From: Curtobacterium ammoniigenes NBRC 101786
GTDB taxonomy: Bacteria > Actinomycetota > Actinomycetes > Actinomycetales > Microbacteriaceae
Direction: 5' to 3'
Assembly (NCBI RefSeq): GCF_001571045.1
Contig: NZ_BCSV01000003.1
Location: forward strand, 372,001-436,000
DNA length: 64,000 nucleotides
The position numbers and the translations under genes were made by a program. The notes under the pieces were generated by a model. That model was not told the DNA's origin and ran no database searches. It was given only the letters and a program-made list of their open reading frames with translations. Shown in pieces: positions 49,270 through 57,923 of the stretch (the first letter of the stretch is position 1; each line of letters starts with the position of its first letter).

Positions 49270-50229
49270 CTAACGCAGCGCAGCGCGTGGACGGCGCTGG
49301 CACACGGGGCATCGATGACTCGAGCGGTTCATGAAGGCTTCGCGAACGATGGTCGCGCCACAGCGCCGGCACGGCCTCCCCTGCTGCCCGTAGACCGCGA
49401 GGCGCTGCGAGAAGTACCCCGACTGTCCGTTGACGTTGACGTACTGCGCGTCGAAGCTCGTTCCACCATCCTCGAGGGCGCGCCGGAGCACGCTGCGCAC
49501 CTCGTCGAGGAGCACCCGGACGCGCGCGCGCGGAAGCCGATCGCCCGGCCATTCGCCGTGGAGGCGCGCCCCCCAGAGCGACTCGTCGGCGTAGATGTTG
49601 CCGATGCCGCTGACGATTCCCTGGTCAAGGAGGATCCGCTTGATGCCGGAACGCCGACGACCCACCAGTGCGACGAAGCGATCGTCATCGAACGCTGGGT
49701 CGAGCGGATCGCGCGCGATGTGTGACACCTGCTGCGGGATGCGGCGACGCCAGGTTGCGTTCGAATCCACGGCATCGGCTCTGCCCGCGTAGCCGGCCGG
49801 TTCGTCGTCGATCGTCGGCAGCATCGGGTCGATCGCCATGGAACCGAAGGTGCGCTGGTCGACGAACACGAGTTGCACGGGCGCCTCGCGAGCACCGGCG
49901 GCATCGACCGTGACCGGCGCAACGTCGAGCACGATCCGCGCGTGCGTCGGGAGCGCGACATCAGCGTCGCGGCGGAGCAGGATCTGACCGCTCATGCCGA
50001 GGTGTGCGACGAGCGCCTCGTCCGCGGACAGCGGCATCCAGATGAATTTTCCGCGGCGGACGGCGGCGGCGATGGTTCGACCGACGAGGCGTTCCGTGAA
50101 ATCAGCGGCTGACCCGTCGTGGCGCGTGAGCGCGCGCGGGTCTCGAACAACCGCGTCGAGGATCGTGGCACCGGTCACCGCCGGTTCGAGGCCGGCCCGA
50201 ACGACCTCGACCTCTGGGAGCTCCGGCAC
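49270..50229 (-). CDS. mutM: Formamidopyrimidine-DNA glycosylase
   Basis: 319 aa. Excises 8-oxoguanine and nicks the abasic site. Catalytic Pro2-Glu3 (PELPEVEVVR), conserved Lys in RRGKFIWMPL, NIYADESLW helix-two-turn-helix, and the C-terminal zinc finger CRRCGATI with CPVCQ. Slightly longer than usual because of a loop near residues 140-165. GTG start directly follows the rnc stop (TAG-GTG). Confidence 0.97.
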   Translation of the reverse strand: MPELPEVEVVRAGLEPAVTGATILDAVVRDPRALTRHDGSAADFTERLVGRTIAAAVRRGKFIWMPLSADEALVAHLGMSGQILLRRDADVALPTHARIVLDVAPVTVDAAGAREAPVQLVFVDQRTFGSMAIDPMLPTIDDEPAGYAGRADAVDSNATWRRRIPQQVSHIARDPLDPAFDDDRFVALVGRRRSGIKRILLDQGIVSGIGNIYADESLWGARLHGEWPGDRLPRARVRVLLDEVRSVLRRALEDGGTSFDAQYVNVNGQSGYFSQRLAVYGQQGRPCRRCGATIVREAFMNRSSHRCPVCQRRPRAALR

Positions 50230-50964
50230 CTAGGCGGTCCGCTCCGCTCGGCCGGAGAGACGGGTCCATGCGTCCAGCGCGGCCGCCATCTCTGCGCTCT
50301 TCTTGCTGGAGCCCGTTCCGACGGATACCTCGTCGCCCGCGAGGACGACTGTCGCGTGGAAGGTCTTGTCGTGGTCGGGGCCTTCGTCGGCGATCCGATA
50401 CACGGGGTTGCCGAGGCCGAGCGACGCCGCCAGCTCTTGCAGGCTGGTCTTCGGATCCATTGCCGCCCCGAACCGCTCCGGGTCGACGAAGAGCGGGTCG
50501 ACGAGCCGGAGCACGAGATCGGTCGTCGCGTCCGGCCCGGCGGAGAGGAACGACGCCCCGATGATCGCCTCGACCGTGTCCGCGAGGATCGACGACTTGT
50601 CGCGTCCGCCCGTCAGAATCTCGCCGCGACCGAGGTGAACGTACTCGCCGAGGCCGATCATTCTCGCGATCTCGGCGAGGGCGACGGTCGACACGAGACT
50701 GGCGCGGCGCTTGGCGAGTTCGCCCTCATCGAGGTCTGGGAAGGATCGGAAGAGCTTGACGGTGACCGCCTGGCCCAGGATCGAGTCGCCCAGGAACTCA
50801 AGACGTTCGTTGTGCGCGAGGCCGCCGTGCTCATACGCGTACGACCGATGCGTCAGCGCGACCTCGAGCAGGTCCAGGTCGATGTCGGCGCCGAGGATGT
50901 CCCGGAGACGCGCAACGTCCGGTTGCGCGGGCGAAACGCCAGCGGAACCGGACGAAGCGGACAT
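50230..50964 (-). CDS. rnc: Ribonuclease III
   Basis: 244 aa. Cleaves double-stranded RNA in rRNA processing. Signature NERLEFLGDSIL, second metal motif ADTVEAIIGA, and a C-terminal double-stranded-RNA-binding domain (KTSLQELAASLG, GSSKKSAEMAAA). ATG 13 bp after rpmF. Confidence 0.97.
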   Translation of the reverse strand: MSASSGSAGVSPAQPDVARLRDILGADIDLDLLEVALTHRSYAYEHGGLAHNERLEFLGDSILGQAVTVKLFRSFPDLDEGELAKRRASLVSTVALAEIARMIGLGEYVHLGRGEILTGGRDKSSILADTVEAIIGASFLSAGPDATTDLVLRLVDPLFVDPERFGAAMDPKTSLQELAASLGLGNPVYRIADEGPDHDKTFHATVVLAGDEVSVGTGSSKKSAEMAAALDAWTRLSGRAERTA

Positions 50965-50977
50965 CAGTGAACGTCGA

Positions 50978-51181
50978 TCAGACGTCAGCGACCTTGCGGC
51001 CCTTGTACTCCATGTACAGCGGGGTGCCCGCGGAGTCTTCGACGACCCGCGCGCGGTGCGGGAGGCTGTAGACGACCTTGCCGTTCTCGATGGTCTTGAC
51101 GAGCGCGATGGGCGCCGCCTTCCACTGCGAGCGGCGTGCGTGGGTGTTCGCGCGGGACTGCTTGCGCTTGGGAACGGCCAT
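50978..51181 (-). CDS. rpmF: 50S ribosomal protein L32
   Basis: 67 aa. Starts [20 protein letters not shown]. It lacks the CxxC pairs of zinc-type L32, as is common in Actinobacteria, so it is the zinc-free form. Follows yceD, the usual pairing. Confidence 0.97.
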   Translation of the reverse strand: MAVPKRKQSRANTHARRSQWKAAPIALVKTIENGKVVYSLPHRARVVEDSAGTPLYMEYKGRKVADV

Positions 51182-51247
51182 GGGTTTCTCTCTCTGTTTC
51201 GTCAGCTCGCGCTGAACATCAGGTCCTCGTGGGCTGGCGCTGGACTG

Positions 51248-51802
51248 TCAGCGCTCGGTCGGCTCGGCGTCGGTGTTCGCTCCGCCGTTCGCGCGCAGTT
51301 CCTGCAGCGCCGCCCACCGGGGGTCGATCTGCTCAGGAGCCGCACGCTCGCCGACGTCAGCCAGACGCTCACCCGTTACCGGGTCAAGGCCTGGACAGTC
51401 CGGTCGGCAGACCGGCTGGAACGGAAGCGACAGCACTACCGCGTCTCGAACCACTGGTTCACAATCCACGTGATCATCGTGAACCTGGTAGTCGAAATCC
51501 TCCGAAGCATCATACGCGAACAGTTCGGCGAAATCGACCTCGACCGGTTCGGTGATCTCGATCAGGCACCGACTGCATGCGCCGACGGCCTCTGCGCTCG
51601 CGTGCCCGCTGACGAGGATTCCCTCGTGCAGACTCTCCAGACGGAGATCGAGTTGCAGCGTCGCGCCCTCGGGAACGACGATCTGCCCGGCGCCCAGCGT
51701 CTCTGGAACCGTGATGTCACGTTCGAGCGTGCGCATCTCGCCGGGACGCTGCGCGAGGTCGCGGATACGGATGGCGTACGGGTTCGAGGCCGGGCTGGAC
51801 AC
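51248..51802 (-). CDS. yceD: YceD/DUF177 family protein
   Basis: 184 aa from the GTG at 51800-51802, supported by a TAGGCT box 8 nt upstream. Metal-type Cys pairs CSRCLIE and CRPDCPGL. The family is always tied to rpmF and is linked to 23S rRNA or L32 assembly; the mechanism is not firmly known. Longer in-frame starts upstream are not family-like. Confidence 0.9.
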   Translation of the reverse strand: MSSPASNPYAIRIRDLAQRPGEMRTLERDITVPETLGAGQIVVPEGATLQLDLRLESLHEGILVSGHASAEAVGACSRCLIEITEPVEVDFAELFAYDASEDFDYQVHDDHVDCEPVVRDAVVLSLPFQPVCRPDCPGLDPVTGERLADVGERAAPEQIDPRWAALQELRANGGANTDAEPTER

Positions 51803-51810
51803 GGTTGACC

Positions 51811-51816
51811 AGCCTA
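51811..51816 (-). promoter_or_regulatory. -10 box (TAGGCT) of yceD-rpmF-rnc
   Basis: On the minus strand TAGGCT ends 8 nt before the GTG of yceD. Probably the main promoter for yceD-rpmF-rnc-mutM. Confidence 0.5.
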
Positions 51817-51872
51817 CCGCGTGACCGTCGAAGCGGCGGCAGATCGGCGACCAGACGCCGCCATGAACGCCG

Positions 51873-52358
51873 TCAGCGCGCTGCGAGCGCCGCTGCGACA
51901 ACGCGCGGCACGTACGGCGTCACGTCGCCGCCGAGTGACGACACCTGCCGGATCAGCGAGCTGGACACGTGCGACCGGCCCGCGTCCGGGAGCAGGAACA
52001 CCGTCTCGACGTCGGCAAGGTGCCGGTTCATGATCGCCATCGGCGTCTCATACGCGACGTCCTCGCCGGAGCGCACGCCCTTCACGAGGACGGTCGCCCC
52101 GACGGACCGGCAGTAGTCGACGAGCAGCCCGGCGGTCCATTCGCCGACACGGACATCGCCGACTTCGCCGAGTTCCTCCAGGGAGGCGCGGATCAGTCGC
52201 ACGCGCTCGCCCGCTTCGAACATGGCCGGCTTCTTGTCCGGGTTGTGCACGACGAGCACGTGGACCTGCTCGAAGATCTGCGCTGCCCGACGGATCACGT
52301 CGAGGTGACCGAGGGTGACCGGGTCGAACGAGCCGGGCACGACAGCGATCTGGGTCAT
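51873..52358 (-). CDS. coaD: Phosphopantetheine adenylyltransferase
   Basis: 161 aa. Penultimate step of coenzyme A synthesis. Nucleotidyl-transferase motifs [13 protein letters not shown] (HxGH) and [11 protein letters not shown]. The ATG has a leaderless TAGGCT box 6 nt upstream, in the 32-bp gap after recG. Confidence 0.97.
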   Translation of the reverse strand: MTQIAVVPGSFDPVTLGHLDVIRRAAQIFEQVHVLVVHNPDKKPAMFEAGERVRLIRASLEELGEVGDVRVGEWTAGLLVDYCRSVGATVLVKGVRSGEDVAYETPMAIMNRHLADVETVFLLPDAGRSHVSSSLIRQVSSLGGDVTPYVPRVVAAALAAR

Positions 52359-52364
52359 GCGCCG

Positions 52365-52370
52365 AGCCTA
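52365..52370 (-). promoter_or_regulatory. -10 box (TAGGCT) of leaderless coaD
   Basis: On the minus strand TAGGCT ends 6 nt before the ATG. Same hexamer as for yceD. Confidence 0.55.
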
Positions 52371-52390
52371 TCGGCGACGGGCGAATGCCC

Positions 52391-54673
52391 TCAGCTCTTG
52401 CCGAGGAACGCCTCGTCATCCGCCGCGAGGCGTCGCGCAATCGCCTCGGCGAGCGCCGGGTGCGCGTCGAGCGTCGGATCCGCGCCGAGCAGACGTTCGG
52501 CCTCCTGTCGGGCGTCCACGATGACCTCTGCGTCACGAACGACGCGGAGGAACACCAGCGACGAGCGTCCGCCGGACTGCCGTTCGCCGAGCACGTCGCC
52601 CTCGCGACGGAGCTCGAGGTCGATTCGCGCGAGTTCGAACCCGTCATTCGACGCGGCGACCGCATCGACGCGCTCACGAGACGGGCTTTCGGCTTCCGCC
52701 TGCGTGACCAGCAGACAGACGCCGGCGTGTTCCCCCCGCCCGATTCGACCGCGGAGTTGGTGCAGTTGGGAGACCCCGAAACGATCCGCGTCGAGCACGA
52801 CCATGACCGAGGCGTTCGGCACGTCGACACCGACCTCGATGACGGTCGTGGCGACGATCACGTCGATCTCGCCGCGCGCGAACGCGGACATCACCCGATC
52901 TTTGTCGTCGGCGCTCAATCGTCCGTGCAATGCCTCCACCCGGCGGCCAGCAAAGGCCGGCATCGCACGGATGCGCTCGAGGGTGCCGACCACCGTGGCT
53001 GGGCCGGCGGCAGCCGAAGCGCTGTCGGGTCGCCCCCCGTCAGCCGCTTCGGCCCGCGACCGCGCCGAGCGCTGCGCGTCGACGTCGGCCAGAGGCAGTA
53101 CGGACTCGTCATCCTCCGCGGTCGCATCGTCGATCGCGGGGCAGACGACGAACGCCTGCCGCCCCGCGTCGAGCTCTTCGCGGGTGCGACTCCAGATCCG
53201 CGCCTCCCAGCCCGGATGTTCCCGGAGCGGGACCGTGAATGTCTCGACGCCGGGGCGCCCCGCGGGCACCGCCTCGATCGTCGACACGTCGAGGTCGCCG
53301 AAGACTGTCATGGCGACAGTGCGGGGAATGGGCGTCGCGGTGAGGACGAGGACGTGCGGCGGAACGCGACCCTTCGTGCGCAGAGCCTCCCGCTGTTCGA
53401 CCCCGAAGCGGTGCTGCTCGTCCACCACGACAAGGCCGAGGTCCGCGAAGTCGACACGATCGCCGAGCAGCGCATGGGTGCCGACGACGATCCGTGACCC
53501 ACCCGACGCCGCAGCGAGCAGGGCACGCTGCCGCTCCTTCGACCCTTGCGAGCCGGTGACGATGACCGGCCGGAGCTCCGCCTGCAGATCGGGGCCGAGG
53601 AACCGCGCGAGGGAGCGCAGGTGCTGCGCGGCAAGCACTTCCGTCGGGGCGATGAGCGCCGACTGCCCACCGGACTCGGCGACCGTGAGCATCGCGCGAA
53701 TCGCGACGAGCGTCTTCCCGGAACCGACCTCGCCCTGAACGAGCCGGTGCATCGGCCACTCCGCGGCGAGATCCGCGCCGATCGCGTCGCCGACCGCCTC
53801 CTGGTCGGGCGTCAGCGTGAACGGCAGACGCGCATCGAAGCGTTCGAGCAGCCCGCCGGGTCGCGTCACCCGCGGCGTCGCGGCGGTTTCGCGCAGCTCG
53901 AGTCGGCGCCGGACCAGCGCGGTCTGCAGCACCAGCGCCTCCCGATAGCGCAGTGCCGCGCGAGCCCGAGCGACGTCCGCGATGCGCTCGGGTCGGTGCA
54001 ACAGTTCGAGCGCGCGGCGGTACGGCACCAGGTCCAGTCGGGCGCGCACGGTCGGATCGATGGGATCCTCGAGCTCGGGCAGGGTGTCGAGCACGACCCC
54101 GATGGCGCGCGCGATCTGCCATGACGCGAGCGACGATGTCGCCGGGTAGATCGGCACCGGTTGCTGCGCGCGGCGCATCGCCTCGGCGGTGAGCGCGGCA
54201 TCGCCGGACGTCGTCCCGGCGTCGGCGTGACCATCGTCGTCGAAGAGCTCGTAGTCGGGGTGCGCGAGCTGCCGCGCGCCGCGATAGTCACCGACCTTGC
54301 CCGCGAAGATGCCGCGAACGCCGGGAACAAGGTCGCGGGCGCGCCAGCCTTGATTGAAGAACGTGAGTGTGAGGAAGCGGCCGGCGCCGTCGCCGATCTT
54401 CGCCTCGAGGATGGAACCGCGCCGCGCGCGCATCGAGCGTTCCTGCACCGCGACGACCTCGGCCACGATGGTCACGGACTCGCCGATCGCGAGCTCGTCC
54501 AGCGCAGTCAGGGCTCCGCGCTCGGCGTACCGGCGCGGTGCGTGGTCGAGTAGTTCACCCACCGTGCGGTAGCCGAACGCGCGCTCGAACGCCGTCGCGG
54601 TGCGGCCTCCGAGGACCGCCGACAGCCGCTCATCGAGCGCGGAGGCCGCGCCGGTTGCGGAACGCGTGGGCAT
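52391..54673 (-). CDS. recG: ATP-dependent DNA helicase RecG
   Basis: 760 aa. Remodels stalled replication forks and branched DNA. N-terminal wedge/OB domain, Walker A GEVGSGKTLVAIR, helicase motif II as DEQHRFGVEQREAL (typical of RecG), TATPIPRT, then HGRLSADDKDRVM and QLRGRIGRG. The ATG at 54671-54673 fits the leaderless TACCGT box; the frame is open upstream into rsmD on the other strand, which is a shadow. A low-complexity acidic insert (about residues 515-560) separates the helicase lobes. Confidence 0.97.
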   Translation of the reverse strand: MPTRSATGAASALDERLSAVLGGRTATAFERAFGYRTVGELLDHAPRRYAERGALTALDELAIGESVTIVAEVVAVQERSMRARRGSILEAKIGDGAGRFLTLTFFNQGWRARDLVPGVRGIFAGKVGDYRGARQLAHPDYELFDDDGHADAGTTSGDAALTAEAMRRAQQPVPIYPATSSLASWQIARAIGVVLDTLPELEDPIDPTVRARLDLVPYRRALELLHRPERIADVARARAALRYREALVLQTALVRRRLELRETAATPRVTRPGGLLERFDARLPFTLTPDQEAVGDAIGADLAAEWPMHRLVQGEVGSGKTLVAIRAMLTVAESGGQSALIAPTEVLAAQHLRSLARFLGPDLQAELRPVIVTGSQGSKERQRALLAAASGGSRIVVGTHALLGDRVDFADLGLVVVDEQHRFGVEQREALRTKGRVPPHVLVLTATPIPRTVAMTVFGDLDVSTIEAVPAGRPGVETFTVPLREHPGWEARIWSRTREELDAGRQAFVVCPAIDDATAEDDESVLPLADVDAQRSARSRAEAADGGRPDSASAAAGPATVVGTLERIRAMPAFAGRRVEALHGRLSADDKDRVMSAFARGEIDVIVATTVIEVGVDVPNASVMVVLDADRFGVSQLHQLRGRIGRGEHAGVCLLVTQAEAESPSRERVDAVAASNDGFELARIDLELRREGDVLGERQSGGRSSLVFLRVVRDAEVIVDARQEAERLLGADPTLDAHPALAEAIARRLAADDEAFLGKS

Positions 54674-54679
54674 GCTCCA

Positions 54680-54685
54680 ACGGTA
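54680..54685 (-). promoter_or_regulatory. -10 box (TACCGT) of leaderless recG
   Basis: On the minus strand TACCGT ends 6 nt before the recG ATG. It forms one arm of the inverted repeat CAACGGTA-N16-TACCGTTG with the rsmD box. Confidence 0.6.
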
Positions 54686-54703
54686 GCCCGCCCCACCGAC
54701 CGA

Positions 54704-54709
54704 TACCGT
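54704..54709 (+). promoter_or_regulatory. -10 box (TACCGT) of leaderless rsmD
   Basis: TACCGT ends 7 nt before the rsmD ATG at 54717. The two divergent start codons are separated by only 43 bp. Confidence 0.6.
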
Positions 54710-54716
54710 TGCTGGC

Positions 54717-55283
54717 ATGACGCGCATCATCGCCGGCGCTGCAGGCTCGCTGACGCTCCGCGTTCCACGGTCCGGCACTCGCCCGACGAGCGATCGCGTC
54801 CGAGAAGCGATCTTCTCCTCCCTGGAAGCGCGGGACCTGCTGGACGGTGCCGCGGTGCTGGACCTGTTCGCGGGAACCGGCGCGCTCGGGCTTGAGGCAG
54901 CCTCCCGCGGTGCTGCCGAGGTCACGCTCGTCGACGGCGCTGCAGCGGCGGTCGCAGTGTGTCGGCAGAACGCGCACGCCGTGACCGGGCGCCTCGGCGA
55001 CGCGGCATCGATCGCCGTCGTCGGCCAGCCTGCGGCGGCGTACCTCCGCACCACCACCCGAATGTTCGACCTGGTGTTCATCGACCCGCCGTACGAGGGC
55101 ACCGCAGCCGAGCTCGACGCGGTTCTGGCGGCGCTTGCGGCGCATCTCACCCCGGACGCGCTCGTCGTCGTCGAGCGCGCGAAGCGATCGCCGGAACCGG
55201 GGTGGCCGTCGTCCCTCGAGCGGGTCGCACGCCGCGCGTACGGCGAGACGATCGTGTGGGAGGCGCGTCCCGCCTCCCCCTGA
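54717..55283 (+). CDS. rsmD: 16S rRNA (guanine-966-N2)-methyltransferase RsmD
   Basis: 188 aa. SAM-binding VLDLFAGTGALGLEA and catalytic DPPY (VFIDPPYEG). N-terminal RIIAGAAGSLTL and RPTSDRVREAIFSSL are typical. Leaderless ATG. Convergent with thiL. Confidence 0.95.
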   Translation: MTRIIAGAAGSLTLRVPRSGTRPTSDRVREAIFSSLEARDLLDGAAVLDLFAGTGALGLEAASRGAAEVTLVDGAAAAVAVCRQNAHAVTGRLGDAASIAVVGQPAAAYLRTTTRMFDLVFIDPPYEGTAAELDAVLAALAAHLTPDALVVVERAKRSPEPGWPSSLERVARRAYGETIVWEARPASP

Positions 55284-55297
55284 TCGGCGTGGGTCCG

Positions 55298-56311
55298 TCA
55301 GCCGGTCGCGCCATCCCAATCGGTGTACGGGTCCCAGCCGATCGGATCGACCGGCGCGCCCGCGCGCGTCACGGCTGTCGCGCTCCGCGCCACGACCCGG
55401 CCGATCGCCCGGAACGGCGCCGGCAGGTCGGCATCGGACGGAAATGTTGCGAGGAGTCCGTGGTCCTCGCCGCCGTACAGCTCAGGGCCGTCGGGCACGG
55501 TCGCGGGATCGAGTTCGATCGTGACGGCGCTCGCGTCCGCGAGCCGGCTCGCGTCGATCGCGAGGCCGTCCGAGAGGTCGAGCATCGCCGTCGCCCCCGC
55601 ACGGCTCGCATGAACGCCGCTCTCGACCGGCGGACGCGGTCGCCGCTGGCGGGCCACAGCCTCCCGCGCGCCCTCATCCGCATTCGCCAGCCAATCGGCC
55701 AGCACCGAGGCGTCCGGCGTGCCGCGCTCGTCGACCCCGTGCCGGAACAGCATCGCAAGCCCGCGGGCAGCGACACCGAGCGCTCCAGCGACGGCGACGA
55801 CATCGCCGACGGACGCACCGGACCGGAGAACCGGAGCTCCCCCGTCGAGGTCGCCGAGCGCCGTGACCGTCACCGTGAACGTCTCCGATGTCGAGAGATC
55901 GCCGCCGACGACACCGCACCCGGGAGCGAGCGCGTCGCATGCGGCCCGTAGCCCGTCGGCAAAGCCCTCCAACACCGCGACGGGTGTGGTCGGCGGGACG
56001 GCGAGCGCGACGAGCAGCGCGGTCGGCCGCGCGCCCATGGCGGCCACGTCCGACAGGTTCGTCGCCGCGGCCTTCCAGCCGAGGTCCTCCGGACCCGACC
56101 ACGCGAACCGGAAGTCAGGGCCGTGGACCATCATGTCGGTCGTGATCACCGTTCGGCCGTCCGGCACTCGAACGACGGCGCAGTCGTCCCCCGGTCCGAC
56201 GATCGCCGCATCCCCGGACCGGAGGCGCGCCACGATCCGCGCGAGCACCGCACGTTCCCCGAGCGCCCCGACCGTCCCATCGGCGCCGACCGCCGCATCC
56301 GTCTCCTGCAC
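55298..56311 (-). CDS. thiL: Thiamine-monophosphate kinase ThiL
   Basis: 337 aa from the GTG at 56309-56311. Makes thiamine diphosphate. PurM-like fold with GPGDDCAVV, TTDMMVHGPDF, VGGDLSTSE and LDLSDGLAID. A TTG two codons earlier (56317) is in frame, but the TAGCGT box (56318-56323) ends directly against it and exactly 6 nt before the GTG, matching the leaderless spacing seen elsewhere; I therefore choose the GTG. Divergent from the DUF3515 gene. Confidence 0.94.
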   Translation of the reverse strand: MQETDAAVGADGTVGALGERAVLARIVARLRSGDAAIVGPGDDCAVVRVPDGRTVITTDMMVHGPDFRFAWSGPEDLGWKAAATNLSDVAAMGARPTALLVALAVPPTTPVAVLEGFADGLRAACDALAPGCGVVGGDLSTSETFTVTVTALGDLDGGAPVLRSGASVGDVVAVAGALGVAARGLAMLFRHGVDERGTPDASVLADWLANADEGAREAVARQRRPRPPVESGVHASRAGATAMLDLSDGLAIDASRLADASAVTIELDPATVPDGPELYGGEDHGLLATFPSDADLPAPFRAIGRVVARSATAVTRAGAPVDPIGWDPYTDWDGATG

Positions 56312-56317
56312 GCTCAA

Positions 56318-56323
56318 ACGCTA
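56318..56323 (-). promoter_or_regulatory. -10 box (TAGCGT) of thiL, overlapping the opposite -10
   Basis: On the minus strand TAGCGT ends 6 nt before the GTG of thiL. Bases 56322-56323 are shared with the plus-strand -10 box. Confidence 0.55.
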
Positions 56324-56327
56324 GCCT
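56322..56327 (+). promoter_or_regulatory. -10 box (TAGCCT) of the DUF3515 gene
   Basis: TAGCCT ends 7 nt before the ATG at 56335. It overlaps the thiL -10 around a CTAG core. Confidence 0.55.
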
Positions 56328-56334
56328 GGAGGCG

Positions 56335-56823
56335 ATGGACCGGTCCCGCATACGACTCCCGCTGGTGCTCACGGCGGCCGCCGTCCTCGTCGTCGGCCTG
56401 ACCGGGTGCGCGGGCACGGTCAGCATGGGCGCCGCTCCGTCCGCGAACGCCGTCGCCTGCGCCGGCGCGCAAGTACGCCTCCCCGGCACCGTCGACGGAA
56501 CGCTCCGGCAGCGCACCACGAACGCGCAGTCCACGGCCGCATGGGGAACGCCCACCGCCGTCCTCTACCGCTGCGGCGTCGCCGTCCCCGTCGTGTCGAA
56601 CCTGCCGTGCTTCACGCTCGACCAGATCGACTGGATCCGCGACGCACGCGGCAACGACGTGATCTACACGACCTACGGTCGTAATCCCGCCGTGCAGGTC
56701 GTCATCGACAGCACTCGGGCGACACCATCGGTCCTGCAGGACATCGGCACGGCCGTCGGGACGCTTCCGCGGAACGGACTCCGCTGCCTCGCACCGTCGG
56801 ACGCGGCGACGCCGGCAGGCTAA
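56335..56823 (+). CDS. DUF3515 lipoprotein
   Basis: 162 aa. Lipoprotein signal peptide with basic start (DRSRIR), hydrophobic core and lipobox VGLTGC, so the mature protein begins at Cys25. The DUF3515 body shows AVLYRCGVAVPVV and DWIRDARGNDVIYTTYGR, plus four further Cys that could form disulfides. An exported, membrane-anchored actinobacterial protein of unknown role, usually found between ddl and thiL, as here. The 3' end overlaps ddl by 4 bp, convergently. Confidence 0.9.
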   Translation: MDRSRIRLPLVLTAAAVLVVGLTGCAGTVSMGAAPSANAVACAGAQVRLPGTVDGTLRQRTTNAQSTAAWGTPTAVLYRCGVAVPVVSNLPCFTLDQIDWIRDARGNDVIYTTYGRNPAVQVVIDSTRATPSVLQDIGTAVGTLPRNGLRCLAPSDAATPAG

Positions 56824-57923
56824 CGTTCCGCAGCCAGGCCGAGCTCGATGAGCTCCGCGACGAGCTCCGAGTACGGGAGACCGGTCGCCGCCCAGCATCG
56901 CGGGTACATCGACAGCGGGGTGAAGCCCGGCATCGTGTTGATCTCGTTCACGACGAATCCGTCGTCCGTGAGGAACGTGTCGACCCGGGCGAGACCTGCG
57001 CACCCGAGCACCTCGAACGCGCGCGCGGCGATCGACCGCACCGCATCCGAGTCGGTCTCGCTGAGCGGCGCGGGACACCGCAGCTGCTCATCGCCGCCGA
57101 GGTACTTCGCGGCGAAATCGTAGAACCCGTCCGGAGCGACGACGATCTCGCCAGGGACGCTCGTGCGAGGGGTTCCATCGCGACCCTCGAGCACCGCGAC
57201 CTCGATCTCGCGGCCGACGATCCGCGGCTCGATGATCACGGTGCTGTCGTGCTCGAACGCGAGATCGAGCGCTGGAGCGAGCGCGGACGGCTCGTCCACT
57301 CGCGAGACGCCCATGCTCGACCCGGCACGGGCGGGCTTCACGAACAGCGGGAAGCCGTGCGCGGCAGCGGACTCAGCCACGGCCTCCCGATCGGCGACCC
57401 ACTCACGGCGCCGAACAGCGGCCCACGGTGCGACACGAATGCCCGCGGTCTGCAGCACCCGCTTCGACATCGCTTTGTCCATGCCGAGCGCGCTGGCGAG
57501 CACGCCGTCCCCGACGTACGGCATCCCGACGAGCTCGAGCATGCCCTGCACGGTGCCGTCTTCACCGAACGGGCCGTGCAGGATCGGGAACACCACATCC
57601 ACCGGTCCGAGCGAGGCCGTCACGCCGTTCGCGTCGACCACGGTGAGTTCCCGCGATCCGGCACGATCCGGGAGGCGCACACGGCTGCCGTTGTCGGCCA
57701 CCGTCGGCAGGACGGTCGCGCCGTGCTCGTCGGTGCCGAGCGCCCAGGAGGCCGGATCGTCCGTCTGCAGCGTCCATGCACCGTCCCGGGTGATCCCGAC
57801 GGGGATGATCCGAAAGCGGTCGGGATCGATGGCGGCCATGATGCCACCGGCGGTGACGCAGCTGATCTCGTGTTCGCTGGAGCGGCCACCGAACAGGACG
57901 GCGACGGTGGTCGGGCTCGGCAT
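56820..57923 (-). CDS. ddl: D-alanine--D-alanine ligase
   Basis: 367 aa ATP-grasp enzyme making the D-Ala-D-Ala end of peptidoglycan precursors. FGGRSSEHEISCVTA start, HGPFGEDGTVQGMLEL, FVKPARAGSSMGVS and the C-terminal metal site NEINTMPGFT. ATG at 57921-57923, directly after the gpsA stop. Cell-wall and lipid group: ddl-gpsA-plsC-murA. Confidence 0.97.
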   Translation of the reverse strand: MPSPTTVAVLFGGRSSEHEISCVTAGGIMAAIDPDRFRIIPVGITRDGAWTLQTDDPASWALGTDEHGATVLPTVADNGSRVRLPDRAGSRELTVVDANGVTASLGPVDVVFPILHGPFGEDGTVQGMLELVGMPYVGDGVLASALGMDKAMSKRVLQTAGIRVAPWAAVRRREWVADREAVAESAAAHGFPLFVKPARAGSSMGVSRVDEPSALAPALDLAFEHDSTVIIEPRIVGREIEVAVLEGRDGTPRTSVPGEIVVAPDGFYDFAAKYLGGDEQLRCPAPLSETDSDAVRSIAARAFEVLGCAGLARVDTFLTDDGFVVNEINTMPGFTPLSMYPRCWAATGLPYSELVAELIELGLAAER

